Shown here: one piece after another, positions 16,884 through 25,133 of the stretch | Position numbering within the stretch: position 1 is the first letter of the stretch | Layout: every line of letters starts with the position of its first letter | Origin: JAJDXO01 sp965221855 | Lineage (GTDB): Bacteria; Pseudomonadota; Alphaproteobacteria; Rhodospirillales; UBA2165 | Direction of reading: 5' to 3' | Assembly (NCBI GenBank): GCA_965221855.1 | Contig: CBDCSV010000001.1 | Span: forward strand, 434,001-498,000 | DNA length: 64,000 nt | The notes under the pieces: generated by a model | The model's input: only the letters and a program-made list of their open reading frames with translations | Database searches by the model: none | Told to the model about the DNA's origin: nothing | Position numbers and translations under genes: made by a program

Positions 16884-18778
16884 TGCTGATAGGATTGTTC
16901 GAGGCTGGCCCGATTGACCGTTACCCCGTGACGTTGGCGGAGCGCCTGAGTGAATTGGGCGGTCAAATCCGCCCCGATATCGCCGGCGATCTGGCCCCGG
17001 ACGACACTCAAGCCATCCCGGTCGGCGGATGGAACGGCGGCAACGACGTCCTTCAAGCGGGCAACGTAGTGCGCGCCGTCCCCCGCCGCCGTGACCACGC
17101 CACCCCGGCCGATGCCGAACAGTTCGGTGATCAGCTGGCCGGGCAGGGGCTTCTCCAAACCCTGACCCGTACGAAGAAACGGCTTGGTCTCCGAAGTCTC
17201 GACGCCTCGCAGGCTGCTCAGTTCGCTTAGCGTGACACCGCTTTTGAAGCGGGCGACGAGACCTTCGGCCCGTTTTCGGGTCGCCTCGGCGCGCGCCGCG
17301 TCCTTCCAGGCCGCGACGACGCGGTCGCGGATGCCGTCCAACGGCCGCAATGTCGGCGGCGTCACACGGTCCACCCGGAGGATGAAATAGCCGTGGTTGC
17401 CGAGGTCGTTCAGGGTGCTCTCCTGACCCTGTTCGGTTTCGAACGCGGCCCGGAGGATGGGGCCTTGAAGGTCGATACCTTTCACCGGCTGGCCCTGGGC
17501 GTCGGTGCCTGCCGCGGACAGCGAGTCGATCTTGCGGACATTGATGTTCAATTGCCGCGCAGCCTCTTCGATGGTGGCCCCGCCGCCGAGTACGTCTTCG
17601 AACCGGTTGGCCAGCCCGAACAGTTCATCAACCGCCTTGTCTTCGGCGAGTACGCGGCGGATTTCCTCCCGCACCTCGCTCAAGGGCTGGACCGTCGCCT
17701 CCTGAACCTCGCCGACGCGGACGATATGCCAACCCAAAGCGGTCTTGATGGGCTGGCTGACGGCTCCCGTATCCAGGGCGAAGGCCGCCTCGGCCAATTC
17801 CGGCAGCGGCACCTGATCGCGGCTCAACAGCCCAAGATCGGTATCGGCAGGCCCCAACCCCGCGACCTCCCTGGCAACCTCGGCGAAATCTTCACCGAGG
17901 GAAAGTTTGGTATAGGCGTCACGAACCTTGGATTCGTCCTCCACGAGGATTTGCCGGAGTTCCCGCCGGGCCGGCCTCGAGTACCGGGCGATCTGGGCTT
18001 GGTATTCTTCCTCGATGGCCTCATCGGTTACGTCGATTTCGTCGAGAATATCCTCGGTCTTCAACTCCGCCAGGGTCAGCGCGCGGTACTCCGGCGCGGT
18101 GAACCGGGCGGCGTTCCGCTGATGAAATTCCTGGAGTGCGGCCGAATCCGGTTCACCGACGTTCCTGACCGCGGAATTGTCCAACCGGATAACCTCGGCG
18201 ACCCGCCGTTGGTTCCGGTAGCGGTACACTTGATTCACCATGGTCGTGGGCAGCGCCTCCCCGGCATCGAGGCTGCTCAGGTATTGCTGCCGGAGGAGCG
18301 TGTTGCGCAGCAAGGCGACGTATCCGGCCTCCGTAAAGCCGTTGCTGCGGATGGTCTGCTCGAAGGCGACGCGGTCGAACGCTCCCTGCGGTGTCCGGAA
18401 GCGCTCGTCCGATTGGATGTTGGCGCGGACCACGTCGTCACTGATCAGGAGACCGAGATCGTTCGCGCCGATGGTAAGGAGATCGCGTTGGACGATGTTT
18501 TCGAGGGCGGCGTCCAACAGTCCCATTTCCCGGGCCTGTGTCGCGTCTATATCGGTGCCGAGGAGCTGGCGGAACCGCCGAATCTGCTGCGAGACCTCGC
18601 GGCCCACTTCGTGCCGGGTGATGTCGTGGTCGCCGACCGTGGCGACAATCTGGCTGGCGGCTTGCCGGGCGCCCGGAAGATGATCGCCGATACCCCATAT
18701 GCCGAAGCTGAGAATCAGAATGCCGAACAGGATGTAGGTGGCGATTTTCAGGACTTTTTGCTTAAAGACATTCAACAT
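16880..18778 (-). CDS. ppiD: PpiD/SurA-type periplasmic peptidyl-prolyl isomerase
   Basis: This is a membrane-anchored folding helper facing the periplasm. I chose the start MLNVFKQKVLKIATY at 18778 (632 residues); the frame is open upstream, but only this start gives the typical N-terminus. One membrane helix lies at residues 12-32 (TYILFGILILSFGIWGIGD), followed by a SurA-N-like chaperone region, and a parvulin (PpiC) domain at about residues 235-350 with LGLLSRDQVPLPELAEAAF and LGWHIVRV. The C-terminal part is a second chaperone-like region. It precedes trpE with a four-base overlap, a pairing seen in other Alphaproteobacteria. It is divergent from the tpiA side. Confidence 0.9.
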   Translation of the reverse strand: MLNVFKQKVLKIATYILFGILILSFGIWGIGDHLPGARQAASQIVATVGDHDITRHEVGREVSQQIRRFRQLLGTDIDATQAREMGLLDAALENIVQRDLLTIGANDLGLLISDDVVRANIQSDERFRTPQGAFDRVAFEQTIRSNGFTEAGYVALLRNTLLRQQYLSSLDAGEALPTTMVNQVYRYRNQRRVAEVIRLDNSAVRNVGEPDSAALQEFHQRNAARFTAPEYRALTLAELKTEDILDEIDVTDEAIEEEYQAQIARYSRPARRELRQILVEDESKVRDAYTKLSLGEDFAEVAREVAGLGPADTDLGLLSRDQVPLPELAEAAFALDTGAVSQPIKTALGWHIVRVGEVQEATVQPLSEVREEIRRVLAEDKAVDELFGLANRFEDVLGGGATIEEAARQLNINVRKIDSLSAAGTDAQGQPVKGIDLQGPILRAAFETEQGQESTLNDLGNHGYFILRVDRVTPPTLRPLDGIRDRVVAAWKDAARAEATRKRAEGLVARFKSGVTLSELSSLRGVETSETKPFLRTGQGLEKPLPGQLITELFGIGRGGVVTAAGDGAHYVARLKDVVAAVPSADRDGLSVVRGQIAGDIGADLTAQFTQALRQRHGVTVNRASLEQSYQQ

Positions 18779-18957
18779 GACCCAGGTCCGCTGACGAGCT
18801 GAAACGATGGGGATTGTACCACCCCGCGCCGGAGCGGCGGCATCATAAGAGTGTGACCCCGGGCAATCAACGCCGGGCTCGGTCAATCGGCTTGCATGGT
18901 ACCGGCACGCCGTCTACCGTCGGTTGACGGCAAGGGTGTATCGGCGAACCGGGACGG

Positions 18958-19671
18958 ATGAAGAACGGAATTGGTCTGGCGCTTATTGGTCTCTGCATCG
19001 CCACCTCGGCCCCGGCGGCGGAGTTCAAGTTCGCCGCCCTCGGCGATGTGCCCTACGGCCCGCCGGCAAAGGCCTATCCGCCTTTCGAGCGGCTGATCGC
19101 CGAAATCAATGCGAAGGCTCCGGCGTTTACGCTGCATATCGGCGACACCAAATCCGGGTCCACTCCATGCACCGATCAAATGCTTCTCGACCAAAAGCGC
19201 TTCATGAACGCCTTCGAGACCGCGGTGGTCTACACGCCCGGCGACAACGAATGGACGGACTGCCACCGTCTTAAGGCAGGCCGGTTCGATCCGATCGAGC
19301 GGCTGAGTTTCATTCGGCGCACCTATTTCGACAAGCCGATGAGCCTTGGGAAATCCCCAATTGCCGTTGAGCGTCAGTCCGACCTCATGCCCGCTTATAC
19401 GCGCCACGTCGAGAACAGCCGGTTCAGCCGGGACGGCGTGTGGTTCGTTCTGACCCATGTGGTGGGGTCCAACAATAATAACCGAACCCTCGCAAACGCC
19501 AGGCTCGGCAACCCGCCAAGCGCCGCGGCGGTTGTGGAGTTCGAAGCACGGGACAAGGCGAACGCCGCGTGGCTCGAGGACGGATTCGACAAAGCGGCGG
19601 CCGCCGGCGCCGCGGCGGTGGTCGTTGCCATTCATGCCAATATTTTCGACATTCCGGGCGCTGGACTCGGA
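18958..19671 (+). pseudogene. Truncated secreted metallophosphoesterase-like gene
   Basis: The reading frame starts at ATG 18958 with a signal peptide (ALIGLCIATSAPAAEF) and continues with a calcineurin-like fold: LGDVPYG near residue 25, HIGDTKSGSTPCTDQ near residue 61 and TPGDNEWTDC near residue 96. It is family-like until about IHANIFDIPGAG near residue 233. From there the open frame only runs through sequence that belongs to the tpiA promoter and coding region in another frame, ending at 19845 with an Arg-rich tail. The C-terminal histidine motifs expected of such enzymes are missing. It lies between the divergent ppiD and tpiA, which are often direct neighbours, so I infer an acquired and then truncated gene. 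It could still make a short product. Confidence 0.6.
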
Positions 19672-19729
19672 CGCCAGAAATGCTACACAAGCAGCTCCGC
19701 ACCCGCGTCCCAGCCATTAGTCCCGAACC

Positions 19730-20494
19730 ATGTCCCGACGCCCCTTGATTGCCGGAAACTGGAAAATGAACGGTCTCGCCGACGCCGCCCGGGTCTTGGC
19801 GCGCGGGGTTCGCGCCGGCGCCGCGGAAGCCGGCGGGAGTTGTGAGCTTCTTGTTTGCCCGCCCGCAACGGCGATCGCCGTTGCGGGCGATGAACTTGCA
19901 GGATCGTCCGTCGCCCTCGGCGGTCAGGACTGTCATGTCGCCGGGAGCGGGGCGCATACCGGTGACATCAGTGCGGCCATGCTGAGGGATTTGGGGTGTT
20001 CTTACGTCATTGTCGGACATTCGGAGCGCCGCACCGATCACGGGGAGCGGGATGCGCTGATTCACGACAAGGCCGTGGCCGCCCGCGCCGCCGGTCTGGT
20101 GCCCATCATCTGCATCGGCGAAACGGAACAGGAGCGGGATGACGGCAGGACGCTGGACGTGGTCCTCGGCCAGTTGTCCGGCTCGTGCCCCGGCGGCGTC
20201 GGCGGGACCGACGTGGTGATCGCCTATGAGCCGGTCTGGGCGATCGGCACCGGCCGCACGCCGACAACCGGGGAAGTTCAGGAGGCGCACGCCGCCATCC
20301 GGAACGGATTGGCCTCCCATCTCGGCGCCGAGGCGGCCGGCCGGGTCCGGCTTCTTTATGGCGGCTCCATGAAACCGGACAACGCCGAAAGCATGCTGGC
20401 GCTGCCCGACGTGGACGGCGGTCTGATCGGCGGCGCAAGTTTGAAGGCGGATGACTTCCTGGCCATTGCGGGCGCGATCCGTCCGGCTCGATAG
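19730..20494 (+). CDS. tpiA: Triosephosphate isomerase
   Basis: TpiA interconverts dihydroxyacetone phosphate and glyceraldehyde 3-phosphate. The protein has 254 residues. The substrate lysine is in GNWKMNG (about residue 12), the electrophilic histidine in VIVGHSERR (about residue 98), and the catalytic glutamate in AYEPVWAIGTG (about residue 168); the phosphate loop is in LLYGGSM and GLIGGASL. It begins the glycolysis and envelope gene run tpiA-secG-pyrG-kdsA-eno. Its 5' end overlaps the spurious extension of the truncated phosphoesterase gene. Confidence 0.97.
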   Translation: MSRRPLIAGNWKMNGLADAARVLARGVRAGAAEAGGSCELLVCPPATAIAVAGDELAGSSVALGGQDCHVAGSGAHTGDISAAMLRDLGCSYVIVGHSERRTDHGERDALIHDKAVAARAAGLVPIICIGETEQERDDGRTLDVVLGQLSGSCPGGVGGTDVVIAYEPVWAIGTGRTPTTGEVQEAHAAIRNGLASHLGAEAAGRVRLLYGGSMKPDNAESMLALPDVDGGLIGGASLKADDFLAIAGAIRPAR

Positions 20495-20587
20495 TTGGGC
20501 AACTTGATACTGGCCAAGCGGCTTCGGAAGGTCTAAAAGACGCGCCTCATTCGGAGAGGAAGCCCGAGAGGAAGCCCAGAGGAAGCC

Positions 20588-20947
20588 ATGGTAGCCGTAC
20601 TCACCGTCGTTCTGGTCCTGCTGGCCCTGACCCTGATCGGCCTCGTCATGCTGCAGCAAAGCGAGGGCGGCGGCCTGGGTATCGGCGGCGGCGGTATGGG
20701 CGGCTTCATGACCAGCCGATCGACGGCCAACCTGTTGACCCGCGCGACGGCCGTTGTCGCGGCGGCGTTCATGGCGGTCAGCCTGGCCTTGGCGATTATC
20801 GCCAACGAACAGAGCCGCGGCGCGCCGGGTTCTATTCTCGACGGCGGCGCGCCGGCGGGCCAGCAATCGCCCCAGGGACCCATGAATGCGCCGGCCAACC
20901 CATCGGTGCCGAGTGTCCCCTCGGTGCCGGCGACACCGGCGCGATAG
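20588..20947 (+). CDS. secG: Preprotein translocase subunit SecG
   Basis: SecG is the small accessory subunit of the SecYEG export channel. The 119-residue protein has two membrane helices (residues 3-22 and 55-73) separated by a Gly-rich loop (EGGGLGIGGGGMGGFM), the family hallmark. The C-terminal 40 residues are Pro/Ala/Gly-rich and presumably disordered, as in many Alphaproteobacteria. It lies between tpiA and pyrG, its normal position in this group. Confidence 0.94.
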   Translation: MVAVLTVVLVLLALTLIGLVMLQQSEGGGLGIGGGGMGGFMTSRSTANLLTRATAVVAAAFMAVSLALAIIANEQSRGAPGSILDGGAPAGQQSPQGPMNAPANPSVPSVPSVPATPAR

Positions 20948-21033
20948 CTCCTGCCGCCCAAATTGGGCTCGGCATTTGGCCGTAACAAAAAAAGTTCGTT
21001 TCCGCGGCAGAAATGCCGTCTCCGCTCTTCCTA

Positions 21034-21051
21034 ACTACAAGATGTTGTAGT
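21034..21051 (+). repeat. Inverted repeat just upstream of pyrG
   Basis: ACTACAA (21034-21040) and TTGTAGT (21045-21051) are perfectly complementary around a four-base loop, GATG. The repeat ends 13 bases before the pyrG start codon, so in RNA the hairpin would sit at or just before the ribosome binding site. It could affect pyrG translation or be a protein-binding site; there is no direct evidence for either. Confidence 0.5.
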
Positions 21052-21064
21052 AGGTTGTCGGTCC

Positions 21065-22693
21065 ATGACGCGGTTCATTTTCATCACCGGCGGCGTGGTT
21101 TCATCCCTCGGAAAAGGACTGGCATCGGCGTCCTTGGGCGCGCTCCTGCAAGCGCGAGGATACAGCGTTCGCTTGAGAAAACTCGATCCCTATATCAACG
21201 TCGATCCGGGAACCATGAGCCCCTACCAGCACGGCGAGGTCTACGTCACCGATGATGGGGCGGAGACGGATCTCGATCTCGGCCACTATGAGCGGTTCAC
21301 CAATGTGGACGCCAAGCAGTCCGACAACGTCACCACGGGCCGCATTTATTCCCAGGTCATCGCCAAGGAGCGCCGCGGCGAATATCTCGGCGCCACCATT
21401 CAGGTGATTCCGCACATCACCGACGCCATCAAGGAATTCGTCAAGGCCGACCTCGATGGCGAGGATTTCGTCCTCTGTGAAATCGGCGGCACGGTCGGCG
21501 ATATCGAAAGTCTGCCGTTCCTGGAAGCCATCCGGCAACTGGGCAACGACCTCGGCCGCCGGCGGACCATGTTCGTCCATGTGACCTTGGTGCCCTTCAT
21601 TGCCGCGGCGGGAGAGCTCAAGACCAAACCGACCCAGCATAGCGTGCGCGAACTCCAAAACGTCGGTATCCAGGCCGATTTGCTGCTGTGCCGTTCCGAG
21701 CAGACCATTCCGGACAGCGAACGCCGAAAAATCGCCAACTTCTGTAACGTTCGCGAAGACGCGGTCATACCTGCGATGGACGTGACGAACATTTATCAGG
21801 TGCCGGTCTCGTATCATGCCGAGGGCCTCGACCGGCAGGTCTGCCGCCACTTCGGTTTGGATTTCGCCGAAGAGCCGGACCTGGAGCCCTGGGAGCACGT
21901 CGCCAAGCGCGCCGTCGAGCCGGAAGGCGAGGTGGCCGTCGCCGTGGTCGGCAAGTACACCGGCTTGAAGGATGCCTACAAATCTCTCTCCGAGGCCTTG
22001 GCCCATGGCGGCATCGCCAACAACGTCAAGGTGAATCTCAAGTGGATCGAGAGCGAGATCTTCGAGAACGGCGGCACGGTGCAGGCTTTGGAGGACGCCC
22101 ACGCAATCCTGGTGCCGGGCGGATTCGGCGAGCGGGGCGCCGAAGGCAAGATCGAGGCGGCCAGGTTCGCCCGCGAGCGGGGCGTCCCCTATTTCGGCAT
22201 ATGCTTCGGCATGCAGATGGCGGTGGTCGAGGCGGCGCGCAATCTGGCGGGCATCGAAAAGGCCGGATCCACCGAGTTCGGTCCCTGCGAAGAGCCCATC
22301 GTCGGCCTAATGACCGAATGGAATAAGGACGGCATCAAGGAAACCCGGAACGAGGGGTCGGACAAGGGCGGGACCATGCGTTTGGGCGCCTATCCCTGCG
22401 TGCTCGGCGACAATTCCCGGGTGAAGCAAATCTACGATGAGGCGGAGATTTCGGAGCGTCACCGGCACCGTTACGAGGTCAACATGGCCTACGAACCGCA
22501 CCTGGCGAAGGCAGGGCTCATCTTCTCGGGCAAGTCGCCCGACGGGGTGCTGCCCGAGATCGTCGAAATTCCCGAACATCCCTGGTTCATCGGGGTGCAG
22601 TTCCATCCCGAATTGAAATCCCGGCCGTTTCAGCCCCACCCGCTGTTCACCGATTTCATCCGCGCCGCGGTCGATCAGAGCCGGTTGGTGTGA
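21065..22693 (+). CDS. pyrG: CTP synthase
   Basis: PyrG makes CTP from UTP, ATP and glutamine. The 542-residue protein has the N-terminal synthetase domain starting MTRFIFITGGVVSSLGKG with its P-loop, and the DPYINVDPGTMSPYQHGEV stretch. The C-terminal glutamine amidotransferase domain has its nucleophile cysteine in FGICFGMQMAV (about residue 380) and the His-Glu pair in VQFHPELKSRP (about residue 517). Its stop overlaps the start of the next small gene. Confidence 0.98.
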   Translation: MTRFIFITGGVVSSLGKGLASASLGALLQARGYSVRLRKLDPYINVDPGTMSPYQHGEVYVTDDGAETDLDLGHYERFTNVDAKQSDNVTTGRIYSQVIAKERRGEYLGATIQVIPHITDAIKEFVKADLDGEDFVLCEIGGTVGDIESLPFLEAIRQLGNDLGRRRTMFVHVTLVPFIAAAGELKTKPTQHSVRELQNVGIQADLLLCRSEQTIPDSERRKIANFCNVREDAVIPAMDVTNIYQVPVSYHAEGLDRQVCRHFGLDFAEEPDLEPWEHVAKRAVEPEGEVAVAVVGKYTGLKDAYKSLSEALAHGGIANNVKVNLKWIESEIFENGGTVQALEDAHAILVPGGFGERGAEGKIEAARFARERGVPYFGICFGMQMAVVEAARNLAGIEKAGSTEFGPCEEPIVGLMTEWNKDGIKETRNEGSDKGGTMRLGAYPCVLGDNSRVKQIYDEAEISERHRHRYEVNMAYEPHLAKAGLIFSGKSPDGVLPEIVEIPEHPWFIGVQFHPELKSRPFQPHPLFTDFIRAAVDQSRLV

Positions 22694-22935
22694 TGGAACC
22701 GCGTTACTGGTTTGCCGCAAAGGAATATGGCTGGGGCTGGTTTCCCGCCACATGGGAGGGATGGGCCGTTACCGGCGTATTCGTGCTCTCGGTGGTGGCC
22801 TGGGCGCTCGCCGTCCCGCCCAAGGAAAGCCTGAAAAAGTTCCTGTTCGGCGTTGGGGTCTGCGGCTGTGTCTTCATTGGAATTGCCTGGGCGACGGGCG
22901 CGCCGCCTGAGTGGCGATGGGGTGCCGGCTCATGA
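22693..22935 (+). CDS. Small two-helix membrane protein of unknown function
   Basis: The ATG at 22693 overlaps the pyrG stop (TGATG), and its own stop overlaps the kdsA start, so the gene is translationally coupled on both sides. The 80-residue product starts MEPRYWFAAKEYGWGW, with two hydrophobic segments at about residues 26-43 and 51-66 separated by a short Lys-containing loop (PPKESLKK). I do not recognise a named family. Similar small membrane proteins occur at this position in related bacteria, which supports a real gene. Confidence 0.75.
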   Translation: MEPRYWFAAKEYGWGWFPATWEGWAVTGVFVLSVVAWALAVPPKESLKKFLFGVGVCGCVFIGIAWATGAPPEWRWGAGS

Positions 22936-23774
22936 CCGCGCCCCGCCATATCACCGTCGGCAACGTGAAACTGGGCAACGACCTGCCGCTCTCGATCATC
23001 GCCGGTCCTTGCGCCTTGGAAAGCCGCCAGCACGCATTGGACATGTCGGGCCGGATCGCCGAGATCGGCAAAAACCTGGGTATCGGCATCATCTACAAGA
23101 CCTCCTACGACAAGGCCAACCGGACGAGCGTCGGGAGCGAGCGGGGCGTCGGGCTCGAAGACGCCATGCCCGTCTTCCAGGAGGTTCGCCAAACCTCGGG
23201 CTTGCCGGTGCTGACCGACATCCACGAGACCGGCCATTGCCGGCGCATCGGCAACTCGGTGGACGTCCTGCAAATTCCCGCGTTTCTGTGCCGCCAAACC
23301 GATCTGCTGATCGCCGCCGGCGAAACGGGACTGCCCGTCAATATCAAGAAGGGCCAGTTCCTCGCGCCGTGGGACATGGAAAACGTGGTCAAGAAGGTCG
23401 AGAGCACCGGCAACGACAAGGTGATGGTCACCGAGCGCGGCGCGAGCTTCGGCTACAACACGCTGGTGACCGACATGCGCTCGCTGCCGATCATGGCCCG
23501 GACCGGCGCGCCGGTGGTCATCGACGCGACCCATTCCGTGCAGCAGCCGGGCGGCGAGGGGACCGCCTCCGGCGGCGACCGGCGGTTCGCTCCGGTGATC
23601 GCCCGGGCGGCCGTCGCCGTCGGCGTCGCGGCGGTGTTCATGGAGACCCACGAGGACCCGGACGGCGCGCCCAGCGACGGCCCCAACATGATCAAACTCG
23701 ACGACCTGCAAGGTGTCATCGAGACCCTGATGGAGATCGATCGGATCGCCAAGGCGAAGCCGGTGGCGCTTTAA
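22932..23774 (+). CDS. kdsA: 3-deoxy-8-phosphooctulonate (KDO-8-P) synthase
   Basis: KdsA condenses phosphoenolpyruvate with arabinose 5-phosphate to make the KDO-8-phosphate needed for lipopolysaccharide core. I chose ATG 22932, which overlaps the upstream stop (280 residues); the frame is open slightly earlier. Family stretches include IAGPCALES, YKTSYDKANRTS, KKGQFLAPWDM, ERGASFGYN and DATHSVQQPG. The cysteine in AGPC is a metal ligand in the metal-dependent class; the class cannot be settled here. It lies between pyrG and eno. Confidence 0.96.
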   Translation: MTAPRHITVGNVKLGNDLPLSIIAGPCALESRQHALDMSGRIAEIGKNLGIGIIYKTSYDKANRTSVGSERGVGLEDAMPVFQEVRQTSGLPVLTDIHETGHCRRIGNSVDVLQIPAFLCRQTDLLIAAGETGLPVNIKKGQFLAPWDMENVVKKVESTGNDKVMVTERGASFGYNTLVTDMRSLPIMARTGAPVVIDATHSVQQPGGEGTASGGDRRFAPVIARAAVAVGVAAVFMETHEDPDGAPSDGPNMIKLDDLQGVIETLMEIDRIAKAKPVAL

Positions 23775-23858
23775 GCCTCGGCCCTTGCGCGTCTCCCCTG
23801 GAGCGTCTATCAACGCGCCAAATTCCGACACCGCCGATTTGCTTTCCGGAGACGCGCC

Positions 23859-25133
23859 ATGACCGCCATTACCGATATCCATGCCCGGGAAGTTCTGGAC
23901 TCCCGCGGAAATCCCACCGTCGAGGTGGAGGTGCTGCTGGAAAGCGGCTCGGTGGGCCGCGCCGCCGTGCCGTCCGGCGCGTCGACCGGCATCCACGAGG
24001 CGGTCGAGCTTCGCGACGGCGACGAGAACCGTTATGCCGGCAAGGGCGTGCTCCAGGCCGTGGACAACGTCAACGGCGAGATTTTCGAGACCCTCAGCGG
24101 CCTGGACGCCGAGGATCAGGTCCATATCGACCGCACCCTGATCGATTTGGATGGTACGGAGAACAAGTCCCGGCTGGGCGCCAACGCCATTCTCGGCGCC
24201 AGCCTCGCGGTCGCCAAGGCGGCGGCCGACGATGCGGGTCTGCCCGTTTACCGCTATGTGGGCGGGGCCAATGCATCGCTGCTGCCGGTGCCGATGATGA
24301 ACATCGTCAATGGGGGCGCCCACGCCGACAACCCCATCGATATCCAGGAGTTCATGATCATGCCGGTCGGCGCGCCCAGCCTCGCCGAAGCGGTTCGCGT
24401 CGGCGCGGAAATATTTCACGCGCTGCGGAAAGGCCTCCAGGACGCCGGGCACAATACGAACGTCGGCGACGAGGGCGGGTTCGCGCCCATGCTCAAGAGC
24501 GCCGACGAGGCCCTGACGTTCATCATGAAATCCATCGAGGCCGCCGGGTACAAGGCGGGCGACGATGTGGTCATCGCCCTCGATCCGGCATCTTCCGAGT
24601 TCCACAAGGACGGCAGGTATGAGCTCGAAGGGGAGGGCAAGTCCCTCGATGCCGCCGGGATGGTCGACTACTACGCCGATCTCTGCGGCCGCTATCCCAT
24701 CAAATCCATCGAGGACGGCATGGCCGAAGAGGATTGGGACGGCTGGAAGCTGCTGACCGAGCGCATCGGCGGCACGGTCCAACTGGTCGGCGACGACCTG
24801 TTCGTCACCAACCCCAAGCGCCTGGCGCGGGGGATCGAGACCGGCACCGCCAACTCCATCCTGGTGAAAGTCAATCAGATCGGGACCCTGACGGAATCCC
24901 TCGAGGCCGTCGAAATGGCCCACAAGGCCGGCTACACCACGGTGATCTCCCACCGCTCCGGCGAGACCGAGGACACCACCATCGCCGACATCGCGGTCGC
25001 CACCAATGCGGGCCAGATCAAGACCGGGTCGCTCAGCCGCTCCGACCGCCTGGCGAAATACAATCAGCTGATCCGCATCGAGGAAAGCCTCGGTCCGGCG
25101 GCCCAATATCCAGGGCGCTCCCTGTTTAGCTAG
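23859..25133 (+). CDS. eno: Enolase
   Basis: Enolase interconverts 2-phosphoglycerate and phosphoenolpyruvate. The 424-residue protein has all main signatures: ARE-VLDSRGNPTVEVEV at the N-terminus, PSGASTGIHEAVELRD, NTNVGDEGGFAP, the metal ligands in ALDPASSEF, SIEDGMAEEDWDGW and VGDDLFVTN, and the catalytic lysine in VKVNQIGTLTE followed by SHRSGETEDT. Its stop TAG (25131-25133) is made of the TA target site plus the first base of IS630 copy B2; the empty site would also have read CTAG, so the protein is unchanged. Confidence 0.98.
   Translation: MTAITDIHAREVLDSRGNPTVEVEVLLESGSVGRAAVPSGASTGIHEAVELRDGDENRYAGKGVLQAVDNVNGEIFETLSGLDAEDQVHIDRTLIDLDGTENKSRLGANAILGASLAVAKAAADDAGLPVYRYVGGANASLLPVPMMNIVNGGAHADNPIDIQEFMIMPVGAPSLAEAVRVGAEIFHALRKGLQDAGHNTNVGDEGGFAPMLKSADEALTFIMKSIEAAGYKAGDDVVIALDPASSEFHKDGRYELEGEGKSLDAAGMVDYYADLCGRYPIKSIEDGMAEEDWDGWKLLTERIGGTVQLVGDDLFVTNPKRLARGIETGTANSILVKVNQIGTLTESLEAVEMAHKAGYTTVISHRSGETEDTTIADIAVATNAGQIKTGSLSRSDRLAKYNQLIRIEESLGPAAQYPGRSLFS

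Noticed and set aside
22704..25106. 800-codon minus-strand open frame antisense to the small membrane protein gene, kdsA and eno
   Set aside because: The product is Gly/Asp/Arg/His-rich without family features, while kdsA and eno on the plus strand are unmistakable.
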